DNA of 64,000 nucleotides from Fistularia commersonii (taxonomy: Eukaryota; Chordata; Actinopteri; Syngnathiformes; Fistulariidae), in the NCBI GenBank assembly GCA_037954325.1, contig JBBMNZ010000021.1:15598616-15662615 (forward strand), in the 5' to 3' direction. Position 1 is the first letter of the stretch, and each line of letters begins with the position of its first letter. Of the stretch, positions 50,490 to 60,604 are shown one piece after another. The notes below the pieces were generated by a model. It searched no databases, was not told the origin of the DNA, and worked only from the letters and a program-made list of their open reading frames with translations. The position numbers and the translations under genes were made by a program.

Positions 50490-50528
50490 ATACACACATA
50501 CATATATACATACATACATACATACACT

Positions 50529-50559
<31 letters not shown>

Positions 50560-51049
50560 TTACTTAAATATATACATACATGTATTCATACATATAGACA
50601 GACAAATATGCATACATACATACACCGAAACATACATACAAACATAGATACGTACATAGTTTTACACATACTAACACACATATATAGATACATACATACA
50701 TACATACATTGAAACATACCTAAATACACAGATTCACACATACATACATATATACTTTCATACATGTACATACACATACATACATATATGTACATACATA
50801 TACCAACATAAATATACTTAGTTATACATATATACAAATACATACATACATACATATACACACATACTAACACACATATATATATACACACACACATATA
50901 TATATATACACATACATGCATATATACATATCTATGTATAAATATACACGTAAATTCATATATATGTACATACATACATACATATAAACATATATATAAA
51001 TATATGCACACACATACCTATATGTAAAACATTTAATTTCTTTTTCTCC

Positions 51050-51368
51050 CTTCAGGGGTCACCATAGAGAATCGACCTTCTCCATCTATTCCATTCTCCG
51101 TATCCTCCTCTCTCACACCAACTACCTCCATCATATCTTCTCTCACTACATCCATAATCTTCTCTTTGGTCTTCCTCCAGACCTCTTGCCTGGCAGCTCC
51201 AATTCCAGCATCCGTCTACCAATATATTTTCTATCCCTCCTCTGTCCATGACCCAACCATCTTAGTCTGGCTTCTCTGACCATCTCTCCAAAACATCTAA
51301 CATGTGCTGATCCTCTGATAGACTCATCCCTGATCCTCTCCATCCTGGTCACTCCCAAAGAGAGAGTC
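51050..51368 (-). mobile_element. RTE LINE 3' part (minus strand)
   Basis: The minus strand encodes RTLSLGVTRMERIRDESIRG, VREARLRWLGHGQRRDRKYI and GRRMLELELPGKRSGGRPKR followed by a frame-shifted DGGSWCERGGYGE-type end. This is the RTE reverse transcriptase C-terminus, joined at its 5' side to an inverted upstream piece. Confidence 0.85.
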
Positions 51369-51527
51369 CTGGAAAGGAGAGGAATGAAAGTTACTCGCAG
51401 CGAGACAGAATAGATGTATGAGAATGAGAGAAACCTGGGTGGAACGGTGAGGCTACAGGGAGAGGAGATCAAGAAGGTGGAGGATTTCAGGTACTTAGGG
51501 TCAACGATCCAGAGCAACAGAAAGTAT
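51369..51527 (+). mobile_element. RTE LINE inverted upstream piece (plus strand)
   Basis: The plus strand reads LERRGMKVTRSETE, a stop, then MYENERNLGGTVRLQGEEIK and VEDFRYLGSTIQSN. In intact RTE elements this block lies upstream of the part encoded on the opposite strand at 51050-51368. The TAG replaces the usual Tyr codon before MC. Confidence 0.8.
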
Positions 51528-51578
51528 GGAATATATAGCAATATATATACATACATACACACACACACACACATATAG

Positions 51579-51609
<31 letters not shown>

Positions 51610-51716
51610 TACATACATATATATATACACATACACACACACATATATTTATAAATATATATACACACATATATACATACATACATATATATACACATAC
51701 ATATGTATATATATAT

Positions 51717-51756
<40 letters not shown>

Positions 51757-51768
51757 CACTGGCATTTC

Positions 51769-51877
<109 letters not shown>

Positions 51878-52106
51878 ATAGAAAGTAAAATTATCAATAT
51901 ATCAAAATCTAATTCAAGTGCTTCTTTGGAATCAATATTTGATCATCAAAAGGAAAACATCAAATCCACTTTATGACACAAAAAAACTTTATTTATAAAA
52001 AACAGACATGTGAGAGTTGTGATGTGCTTTGATTCGCGATTGAGGGTGCCCCATAGCTTTTAGCAATAAACATAATTTTTTAGAGTTTTAAGGGAGATAA
52101 CCAGGA

Positions 52107-52145
52107 TTTATTATAACCAGAGTCAAAGTCTTCTCCACCTTTATT
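52107..52145 (-). terminator. Two AATAAA signals, minus strand
   Basis: Reverse-complement AATAAA at 52140-52145 and 52107-52112, 380-420 bases after the stop at 52525. They are candidate poly(A) signals for the RING gene. Confidence 0.4.
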
Positions 52146-52524
52146 CAGTTTGATGGGTAAAAACTTCAACACTTGACATTTGACCTTAAGGAGTCTGAGA
52201 ATATATATACATGTATATAAAAGTACAAAACTCGCAAGCAATAATCACATGACTGAATGGGGAAAATCCCCTGGCTGCATTTTGAAGAGAATAAAACCAA
52301 GGATCCATTAAATGGCAAGTAAAATAGAGTATAAACACAATAAGAAAAAAAATAAGAAATTCAACTTCATCTTCAGTGCAAGAAAGACAGTCTGTTTTAG
52401 AACAAACAGGTTTAAATCCTGAATTTACACTGATTGCAGTTTCTTCTTTTCACAGCAGGAGAAGCCCAGATGGTCCCCCGGGTGGAGGTGGAGCGCTGGG
52501 GGCCCACGGGCTGAGACGGGGCCC

Positions 52525-52600
52525 CTAAACATGGCTTCTCCCGTGGAGGCTGAAGAGGCTCTGCAGCTTGGAGACCATGGAAGACAGTCTGGTCTTGCAG
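52525..52600 (-). other. RING gene candidate last coding exon
   Basis: Minus strand: branch/pyrimidine-like CTGATTGACACCTGTGTCTG, then CAG/C. It encodes CKTRLSSMVSKL-QSLFSLHGRSHV and stop TAG (52525-52527), a short basic amphipathic-looking tail. The first base completes the split Ile codon of exon 1. Followed by a UTR and two AATAAA signals. Splicing is inferred from signals and phase only. Confidence 0.42.
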
Positions 52601-54226
52601 CTGCAGACACAGGTGTCAATCAGTTCGCTGTCACAACACCAAGCTGCCAAATAATGAACCCAAACATCTATATAGATGATTTTAATCCACGGTTTTCTGC
52701 CACGGCTTAAAAAACCTATCAATAAGTTCCAAACTGTTTTTTTAGAGAACAGCAAACGTCTTAATTCTTTTTTTTTTATTCTATTAACTGCCTGTATTCA
52801 TCGTCATAGTGACGTCTTCATTGGATGTATCGAAGAGTGTGTGTTTTTTTTTGTAATTAAAACAATTATCATTTACTTATTTGGTTTGGCCTTTTTTGCT
52901 GTTTTTTTTTTTTTCAAAATCTTGTTTCTAAATCAACACTCACAACTATGAATGTATTTTACCCACAAACAGATCTTGGGATTTTTTTTTGCCTTGGTGA
53001 CTTTTGTGGGTAAAATTATATTTATATTTTATTCTATTACATATACATATATATACATACACAAACGCACACACACACACGCACACACAAATATATCAAA
53101 AATCACTTGAAACAATTATTTATGTAAAATCACAAGATTTTATTTTTCTGCCCCTCTGTGACGAATATAGGTTTTCTGATGGGGTGATTTTCCCTTTTTT
53201 TTAAAAAAAAAAACAAAATGTCTGAGCGACAATGGCTAAAACACAATTTGACAGTAAAGAAAATTTTCTTTTTTTTCATATAAAAGTCACGAGATACTTT
53301 TTTCCTGACCCCTTTGGACAAATAAAGTTTTTCTGAGTTTCACGTTTTTAAAATAAATGGTAAGCGATCATGGTTAAAACACAGAGTTTGAAAAAAAAAA
53401 TTACCAGCATATACATAAATATATATTTCTTTATATATATTATATAAAATCACAGGATTTTTTTTCTCCTACATTTTTTTCTTTTTATTGATTTAAAAAA
53501 AACATTTGAGCAAATTTGGTGGCAAATAAAGTTTTTGTGATTGGGAGATTTTCACTTTTTTTTTTTAATAAATTGTAAGTGATCGTGGTTAAAACATAGA
53601 ATTTTGGGGGGGGGGAAATGAATCCCTGAGAATGCATCCATCCATCCATCCATCCATGCATCCATGCATCCATGCATCCACCGCCTACGGGTTGTGCTGC
53701 TCAGGGTGGCCGGGGATGCCGCCACCTATCCCGGCTGCCTTCGGGCAGCGGCCGGTCTTGAACCGGCGCGGCCACATAAACCGACACACGACCGTTCGCT
53801 CTTTCGTCCTCAAATGCGGGCGACGAATCCGCCGTGCGTGTTTGTCGTGCGTGAGAACCCCCCCCCCCAGCAAACGAGTCTGAGTTGTGCTTACATTTCG
53901 GGCCGGAACCGCCGCTCCTCGACGCCGGGCCTCTCCTGCGTCGCCGGCGGCAGCGGCTCGTCCTCGGGCTCCGCCGGCGGCTCGTCCTCCAGGCGGTCCC
54001 ACACGGCGGTGTCGACGTAGAGCGCCCCGGGCAGCGTCCGCTCGGCGGCCAGGCAGGTGATCCAGCGGCAGAGCGGGCAGAGCACGGTGAGCAGCCCCGG
54101 CGCGCCGCCCTCCGCCAACCGCTCCAGGCACGGCCCGCAGAAGGTGTGTCGGCAGTGGAGGCTGCGCGGGACGCGTCCGCCGCGGCTGTAGCGCCGCAAA
54201 CACACCGGGCACTCCGGCTCCTCCAT
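52525..54226 (-). CDS. Small C3HC4 RING-finger protein (probable E3 ubiquitin ligase), two-exon model
   Basis: Exon 1 (54226-53895) encodes a RING near the N-terminus: MEEPECPVCLRRYSRG, LHCRHTFCGPCLERL and LCPLCRWITC, giving Cys-X2-Cys, Cys-X-His-X2-Cys-X2-Cys and Cys-X2-Cys. The spacing and the flanking sequence resemble the RNF182/RNF208/RNF223/RNF224 group. An acidic Pro/Glu-rich stretch follows. The ATG at 54226 is chosen because the upstream frame opens only with GTG. Exon 1 ends at a strong donor (GAAAT/GTAAGC); reading through gives RPEM and stop (53891). A phase-compatible acceptor at 52600 (GTGTCTGCAG/C) opens CKTRLSSMV... to a stop at 52525, giving about 135 residues. I cannot name the orthologue. 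Confidence 0.6.
53016..53684. other. AT-rich DNA with homopolymers and a (CATC)n tract
   Basis: Mostly A/T runs and repeated TTTGTGGGTAAAA-like phrases. A CATC/CATG tetranucleotide run lies at about 53635-53680. In the two-exon model this is intron of the RING gene. Confidence 0.5.
53685..53800. repeat. SINE-like or dispersed repeat fragment
   Basis: GGGGATGCCGCCACCTATCC-CGGCTGCCTTCGGGCAG resembles the CCTATCCCAGC...GGGCGA phrase common in fish dispersed repeats. Weak, diverged match. Confidence 0.35.
53895..54226 (-). other. RING gene exon 1 (RING domain)
   Basis: This 332-nt exon is GC-rich with many CpG, in contrast to its AT-rich surroundings. All eight zinc ligands are visible. After the RING, ALYVDTAVWDRLEDE is similar in position to the post-RING segment of RNF182/RNF208 (a short hydrophobic/acidic stretch). 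No transmembrane segment is seen here, unlike human RNF223. Confidence 0.8.
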
Positions 54227-54257
54227 GCACGCACGCGTACACGCCGGGAGCGGAGTG

Positions 54258-54345
54258 TGTCTCCGGAGCAGCCGCCGTACGCGCCTTTTTAAAGGGGCGC
54301 GGGTCACGTGACCCCGGAAGCCGGTGGAATGACGTCACAGCGGGG
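54258..54345 (-). promoter_or_regulatory. RING gene promoter (TATA-like, CACGTG palindrome, CRE)
   Basis: Upstream of the ATG on the minus strand: CCTTTAAAAAGG (about 54284-54295, TATA-like), palindromic GTCACGTGAC (54303-54312, E-box/CLEAR-like), CCGGAAG (54314-54320, ETS-like) and a full CRE TGACGTCA (54330-54337). Spacing gives a predicted start near 54258, about 30 bases before the ATG. Confidence 0.55.
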
Positions 54346-54404
54346 ACGCGCATCGGGGACGCGCATTCGCGACCGAAGCCGGTCTGGTCTTATTTACCCT
54401 TTTA

Positions 54405-54560
54405 TGACATGAGATGAGATGAGAGATGAGAACAACTTTATTAATCCCGAAGGAAATTGTTGTGCCAGAGTTTCAAGTAAAAAAAAAAACAAAAAACATA
54501 ACAGTAATAGATAATAGTAGAAAGGAGGAAGAATAAGAAATATAATGAAATATGAATTGT
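54405..54560 (-). mobile_element. LINE/SINE 3' tail with (CATCT)-type terminal repeat
   Basis: The minus strand reads GGCACAACAATTTCCTTCGG-GATTAATAAAGTTGTTCTCA followed by TCTCATCTCATC repeats. Same family as 42265-42425 and 54765-55060. Confidence 0.65.
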
Positions 54561-54764
54561 CCTAACTGTTAGCAGTAACTACAAAGATTGACATGCGTCC
54601 CTTTACTTCTTTGTTTTTATTCACTTATCTTGAAATTACTGTTTGCTATCCTATATTTTAGCCGTATAATTATACCTTTATAAATATTATCGCCTTTGTA
54701 GTGACGGTAAAACGTCTTTTTAATGAGCAATAGCTGTTGTTGAGCCACACAAGCCCGAAATAAA

Positions 54765-55060
54765 AATAAGAATAAGAATAAGAAGAAGAATAAGAACAAC
54801 TTTATTCATCCCGAAGGAAATTGTTGTGTCAGAGTTTCAAGTAAAACGTAACAATAATAAATAATAGTAGGAAGGAGGGAGAATAAGAAATACAAATAAA
54901 ACTATAAAGTGTCAAAGTCAAGGCTATAAAGTGTTTTAAGGTCTTAAAAAGTACAAAGATTTGAATATTCCCTTCGGCTGAAGGAAGAGGAATTAAAAAG
55001 TCTGATAGCCTCAGGTAGGAAAGACCTCCTGTGGAGTTCAGTATCACTCACTGTTCCCCC
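54765..55060 (-). mobile_element. LINE/SINE 3' fragment with (TTATTC)-type terminal repeat
   Basis: On the minus strand it starts near CTCCACAGGAGGTCTTTCCT-ACCTGAGGCTATCAGACT, continues with an AT-rich body and ends CTTCGGGATGAATAAAGTTG then TTATTCTTATTC repeats. Longest of the three copies. Confidence 0.65.
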
Positions 55061-57741
55061 TCAATTCCAGCTAAAAAATAATTGCACCCCAAACCAGCCC
55101 CGCATCATTCCCAGCAACCCCGAAATCACGCAGAAAACAAGCATCAACATAAAACCCCAACATTCCTGACTCACTGCAATACATAGGTGTGATTATATTT
55201 GTTCTACTTCATGTGTTCTTGTTTTGTGCAATATTAGAATCTCATTGTAATTTTCTGTTTTGGTCGATAAAGATTAAAAATAAATTAATAAATAAAAATA
55301 GTTGGTTTTTTTTTCAGGATTCATTAATTTTTAGTAAATTTTCTCTCAAATCGATCCTTTTTTTTTCGGGTAAATCAACTCACCTCCAATGAAAAACAAA
55401 CGAATTGAAGTTTTAATTATTATTGGTGTTACAATTTTAGTTATTTTCTCAATTTAAAAAAAAAAACTTTTTCAACTTCATATTCTCCTACAATTGTATA
55501 TCGTAGATGTATAATGTATATTTATCATTAATCATGTGTCATGCCCTAATCCTTTATCTTTCTTGGTCTCAGCCCACTTGCATTCCCGCCTATCTTTGTT
55601 TATTTATTTTATCCTTGTCATTGCTAATGTCACTCTAAGTTGTCATTTAACTTTGGTTGTTCACCCTCACTGGCTTTTTTTCATTCTTATCCTTTATGTT
55701 GTCGCTGTTGTTGTTCTTTCTGCCATCTATTTGTGTTTTGTTTTTTTTGCTATTTTCTAATTGTCCCTGTTCATATCTATTGACACCGTTACACTGCTGC
55801 GAAAAATGAATTTCCCCAATGGGGATCCAAAAAATGTCTCTTATATAAATGAATATGAACTTAATGAAATAAGGTAAACAAATATTGACCTTCTAGCTGT
55901 CTTTTACCCTTCACCTTACTAGTAGTGATTTTTTTTCTTTTTTACATGGCCTCCACTGATCTAGCACTTTACACTTGACCTCATTCATCCATTCACTCAG
56001 GGCTGCAAACCAGACCATCGGGAGCAACTTGGCCGTCCGGTGCCTTGTTCAACAGCAAGCCAACACATTGGGGTTTCAACCCACAACTTCCTCATTGGCA
56101 GAAAACCAGCTCCAGTAACTGCTACATCTTGTCATGGTCTACATACACACACACACCGTGATGGATGAGGTGCGGCATTTCAAGCATTATGCATGAGATC
56201 TTACGTGGGCTAAAATAAAAACTAAGCATTTATAATCCTAACCAGGAAGTACACCGCTCTTTAAAACATCGAGACCTTTGACACGATGGGTCGAGTTTTA
56301 TGCTTTGCTTGAATTGGAAAATGTCCCCATTGTCATTTGAGGACCTAAAAGCAGACGCGTGTTCGAGGGTTTCCTCTTGAAATCAACCCCTTCCCAGGGG
56401 CGGTTTGGGGGAAGCAGGAGGGTGAGGTGCAGGTCTGTGTGTTTGAGAAAATGTAAAAAAAAAAAAAAAAAGGACATGTTTCCAGACAGCCTTCCTAAAA
56501 TGCCCCGCCAGGCGGGGAAATTTATTTGCATTTACTATGAAAACATACAATGTCACAAGATTAACTGAAGCATGAGACTCCGAAACATCTGCTGTAGAAT
56601 CACACCAACGCGGGCCGGCGGCGCTCTCCGCCCCCGGGGCGGGCGGCGTTGATAAAAGAAGGGCGAGAACTAAAAGGCAAACGTGCTTCTGGACCTTCTC
56701 CCGCTCTCCTGGCAAAACATTGGTCATTATCTAAACATTCTGATCCCAGTGGTCACGATTCGCCCGTGTTTGTCCGCACCGCCGCGCCTCAGCGAAACAC
56801 GGGAAATGGTTTTCTCATAGCCCTGGCTTCGCCGGTCGAGGCGTGATCTATAAATAAAAGAAATCAAAGAAAGAAGAAAAATGTGGGTTCTTTTGTTTGG
56901 ACCTCATATAGGCTGCCGCTATACCGGTCTGCTCGGCCAATCGGAGAAAGAATGCGGGTCTTCGTGTCGGTGCCGACGCCGGCTTCGCTGATTGGCTCAT
57001 GGGTTGACAAAAGAGAAGCTCCGGCGTTGCGTCACATGATATTTTTCTCATGATTTTGAAATATTTAAGATCTGGGGTGGGCGCATCTGCGGTGGGAAGC
57101 CTTTGCGAGTCCTGACTCGCTCCAACGCAGAACACGCAGATACTGTGGGCCCGACACATCAATCCGGAGGAGGCTGTTCTTTGACGCGTGGAGGGAAAAA
57201 AATAAAATAAAAATAAAGCACCGCGGGTGTCACGGTAGGGCAATTGTCCCACCGCTGGGAAACCTGGTCTGGAGGGCAAAGCGTGCGCAGCGCCGCCGTG
57301 CACCTCAGTGATGTAACCGACCGGTCGGGGAACGCCGACCGAAAGCCAAAAAACAAACACGTTGATCAGGTACGAGCCTGAGGAGACTTAAAAGTCCGGA
57401 TAAGCGCCAGAAGTACTGGTTCCTTTTACTCGCTCTGCAAACCCGGTGCCAGATGGAGCGCCTGATAAAAAGCTCCGCCCGGCAACACTCTACCGCAACC
57501 CATGAGCCAAGTTCGTTCCTGCCGCCGAAGCACAGAGAGGAATCACGACCGTTTGATTGAGCCCCGGAAAACCCCCCGGGGTCCACTCCCCCACCTCCTC
57601 TCAGGCGGGAGGGCGGGCTTCGAGTTGAGTCTCCGTCTTCCGAGGGTCCGAGGTGGCGGTGGTCGAGGAGGGGTCTGGCCCAGGACTGGACTTAGTGTAC
57701 TTGTCGAGTGTGGAGTCCGCTCGCCGGCGGGCCCGCTGCCG
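55061..57741. other. Intergenic region, repeats and unassigned DNA
   Basis: Repeat-like pieces: a tail AATTTCCCCAATGGGGATCC near 55808 and a dispersed repeat around 55960-56130 with CATTCACTCAGGGCTGC. From 56580 the sequence becomes CpG-richer but I find no coding exon. The ube2j2 3' UTR (minus strand) must occupy the right-hand part; its end is not clear (TTTATT at 56521 is one candidate). Confidence 0.4.
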
Positions 57742-58032
57742 TCACTCCTGGGCTATGCTCCGCAGCACGTACTTCACCGTGTAGGCGAACGCCGCAAAGC
57801 CTACGATCACGAACAGGTTGGCGAGAGCGCCGCCTAGAAGTCCGTGGTTGCGGTTGGCCTGCTGCAGGCCGGGGGCGGGGTTGGCCCCGCCGAGCGGAAC
57901 GGGGCCTCCGTTGAGGGCGGGGAGGCCGTAGTGGGCCTGCTGGGGGTCCCCGTCGGGCACCACGTCGGGTAGCGGGAGGGGCTGGGTGCGGGCGCTCAGC
58001 TCCTCCTGGACCTTCTGTTTCTGCTTCATTTC
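57742..58032 (-). other. ube2j2: ube2j2 last coding exon (linker and tail anchor)
   Basis: 97 codons including stop TGA. A variable linker (EMKQKQKVQEELSARTQPLP, LPDVVPDGDPQQ) leads to the conserved transmembrane tail at residues 235-254 with a short lumenal end RSIAQE. Confidence 0.96.
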
Positions 58033-60604
58033 CTGCAATGAGAGGGCGGAACGTGAGTCGGCCGGGGCAGGAAGCCGAGGAGGAGGCCGATGCGGCGGCG
58101 CGCTCACGTCGACGACATCCGGGAAGAGCTCGCAGAACACTTTGTCCTTGAGGTTGAAGGCGAGGCTTTGGACAGACAGCTGTCTTTTCTGGAAGGTAGA
58201 AAAACACAAAGGTCAGCGCCGGGCGTCGGACGTCGGGGCCGCGTTCGCGCCGACCGCTCGGGACTCACCGTGTAGTCGGAGGTCTCGATGCTGCCGAGGG
58301 TGGGCCCTTTCTCCACCATGAAGCTGAGCAGACCCGTGAGGATGGTGGAGACGGACCAGGCGGGGTTCCACGTGTCCGGGTGGAAGTCTGTGATGGACAG
58401 GCATAACCTGCGGGCGCAGCGGACACAGCACACCGTTCTTACCTGCCCGGAGTCCCTGAGCAGAAATCAAGTCAAATAAAGTAAAACCTCACCTCGTGTT
58501 ACACTTGAATCTCCCGTTGGGTGTTATCATGTAGATGCTCGGGGGTTTAAAAGGAAATTCCCGTGGAAATATGAGCTTTCCGTGATAATAACCCCCTAAG
58601 GAGAAACACAGCCAGCGGTCAAATACAGGCTGTTACAAAGAACAGGTTCGACATGTTTTTCTTGGAGGTGACTGAGGTTACAAACAGCAAAGTAAATTGG
58701 GAATACATATTTTTGGAAAAGTGCTGATATGTATTTTCTCTCAAGACTACTTGCTTCGATTGTTTTGCTCTGGTGTATTTACTATGACTGGTTGTTATCC
58801 CTAACCTGAACAAAGTTATCTTTTCATGAAGCGTGTCCAGGCTGCTATCTTTGTGATATTAATTAGAGCTGATAGCACATCAATCATTCGCCTTCAGCTG
58901 TGATGAAAAGCGCCCTCCCTTCTTTTGTTTAGCCGTGCTGTCAGTAGCAGATGAAACTCAACTCCAACAGAAAGCGTGACTCAAGTACCAGTCAGGAGCC
59001 TCAAGCCTCAACTTGTCCAAACATTGTGAATTTGGGGTCCCGACGGAGAACGGGGACGGACATAAAATCAGAAGTTGTTCTCGCTCTTTGGTGATCAGAA
59101 GCCACATTGTCACACAAACACTAAAATACTATCAGCCTCTGTGATTCTCAGCCCCGGAGGAAACGAGGCGTCGAGGGTCAAACGGGTTTTTACCTTCATA
59201 TGGAGTTTTCTCAGGACCTCTGACCACATAGTGCCTGGAGAGGAGGGAGACAAGGAGGGTCAGTCGCTCAGCCAAAGTCCCATTCTGGGTTGTCGGTTGA
59301 ATAAATGAGAAAACCGCTGGGTGGATTCAGTTCATGTTGGGATTTCCTGAATTTGCATTGTCTCTCTGTAGAGAGACAATGCAGAGACAACGCAAATTCA
59401 GGAAATCCCTGTGGAGGCTTTTGAGTGCCCTTTTGGCATCCTCATCAATCTCATGACTAATTTTCAGTAGAATTTTATGCTTCCTTGGTATCAGGTATGA
59501 TAGAGTGGATGATAAAGAGCGTAGAAATAAAAAAAAACAAAAAAATAATAAAAACACAGAACAGACTTTGGACCAGGAAACTGTCCAATAAATGTGGCTT
59601 GATATCAAATCCAGTTGTTTGCTTTCACACCGATAACAACAGTTACACTGGAATATGTCAGACTACCAATCATCACTATTGCAAAAAAAAATTAGATAAA
59701 GACCTGTGTGCTCAGGTGCCTGAGGCTGGCTGCTATTTCACATGTGGAAAATGTTGAGTGTTTTAGTATTCAATAAAATAAATAAATAAATCAATAAATA
59801 AAAAGACTAGAACCAGAAGAGAGGTCAATGTGCGCTGGAAAAATAAATAAACAGCTTTTTCTTCTCTGGCACTTGCGAGAGTCCAGCAAGGACTGACCCT
59901 ATATGAGCAAGAAGAGAAATTCACTGAGAATTTGAAAAAATCCTGTTTTTCCTTTTCTCCAGTACATATATACACATATCCATACACACACTTTGCTTGG
60001 GGTGAATTATTCATTTTCTGCTTAGGATGGCAGTTTTACGGCTGCTGTTTGTCACACAGGCCAACCTGAACCCAAAGAGATTCACCTGAAACCAATCCAA
60101 GGTAGAGAAAGGACCTCCTGGCCGTGTGTGTTTATGTGTTCGGTTGTCAGCTGGAGGAGGAACTTTGACACCTGAATATCTCCAAATGGCAAAAAGAGTA
60201 ATCCAAGATCATCTCTATAACTGCCATAAGCCAGCCTTGATTTTTTATTAATCCCGTTTTACAGACGTACTAGATCTCAAAGGTGAGACTGCTTGAACAC
60301 ATTATTATGGGGGATAAATATGAGTGTCTGCTCGTGTTTTTTTTTCTCAAATCGCAATGCGTGTTGTTTATGTAAATTGTGAAAATCCTGAAAAATAGAA
60401 ACAAAGTACAAGCAAATCGGGCACTAAGTTGTTGGGTTTGAGAAAAAGTGAGACTCATTTTAACTGGACTTACCATTCTAAGATGTTGGATGGGAGAGGT
60501 TCTGCACAGATGTAAGGCACAGGGTCTTTCTTTATCCTGAGGTAATCCTGCTTAAGTCGCTGAGTGGCTGTGGTTGGAGCTCTCTTATTCCCGTTGTTGT
60601 TCAT
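57742..60604 (-). CDS. ube2j2: Ubiquitin-conjugating enzyme E2 J2 (complete)
   Basis: UBE2J2 is the vertebrate Ubc6-type E2, anchored in the ER membrane by its C-terminus; it charges ubiquitin for ER-associated degradation. Exons in transcription order: 60604-60474, 59234-59194, 58595-58493, 58407-58269, 58188-58108 and 58032-57742. They total 786 nt, or 261 residues (human 259). It starts MNNNGNKRAPTTATQRL, close to human MSSTSSKRAPTTATQRL. The UBC fold includes HYVVRGPEKTPYEGGYYHG and FPFKPPSIYMITPNGRF. The active-site Cys is in NTRLCLSITDFHPDTWNPAW (residue 94, as in human). The tail GLLGGALANLFVIVGFAAFA-YTVKYVLRSIAQE is nearly identical to human and supplies the membrane anchor. All splice phases join. 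The ATG directly follows an acceptor (CCCTAG/ATG). Confidence 0.97.
58269..58595 (-). other. ube2j2: ube2j2 catalytic-core exons
   Basis: Exon 58595-58493 encodes GYYHGKLIFPREFPFKPPSI and NGRFKCNT. Exon 58407-58269 encodes LCLSITDFHPDTWNPAW with the thioester Cys, then TGLLSFMVEKGPTLGSIETS. A split Arg codon joins them. Confidence 0.96.
58596..60473 (-). other. ube2j2 introns 58596-59193 and 59235-60473
   Basis: No additional exon seen besides 59194-59234. The larger intron holds a nested hairpin (59339-59409) and short A-rich and AAAT runs. Confidence 0.6.
59339..59409. repeat. Nested perfect inverted repeat (hairpin)
   Basis: Outer arms GGGATTTCCTGAATTTGC (59339-59356) and its exact complement (59392-59409), 18 bp each. 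Inside, ATTGTCTCTCT (59357-59367) pairs with AGAGAGACAAT (59370-59380) around a 2-base loop. An 11-base imperfect copy of the inner arm (GCAGAGACAAC) precedes the right outer arm. Confidence 0.85.

Larger units (their letters stand above)
44640..51020. repeat. Large degenerate (TACA)n / (CATA)n tract
   Basis: About 6 kb dominated by TACA, CATA and TATACA units with point changes and short purer runs (for example 46997-47030). It is interrupted by a TIR element (46597-46862), a hAT-like MITE (50284-50489) and CA runs (48478-48506, 50528-50554). The many open frames rich in Tyr, Cys, Met, Val (or Thr, His, Ile) are translations of this repeat and not genes. Confidence 0.95.
52050..53015. repeat. 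Duplicated segment, copy 2 (contains extra 490 bp)
   Basis: Homologous to 39320-39925, but interrupted between about 52170 and 52665 by sequence absent from copy 1. That extra block holds the probable last exon and most of the 3' UTR of the RING gene on the minus strand. Confidence 0.7.

Noticed and set aside
54227..54307. Upstream extension of the RING protein (MTRAPLKRRVRR...)
   Set aside because: The first codon is GTG, not ATG, and the stretch overlaps the TATA-like box and predicted start site.
53685..54353. A 222-codon minus-strand frame across the RING exon
   Set aside because: Different frame from the one with the RING cysteines; an artefact of high GC content.
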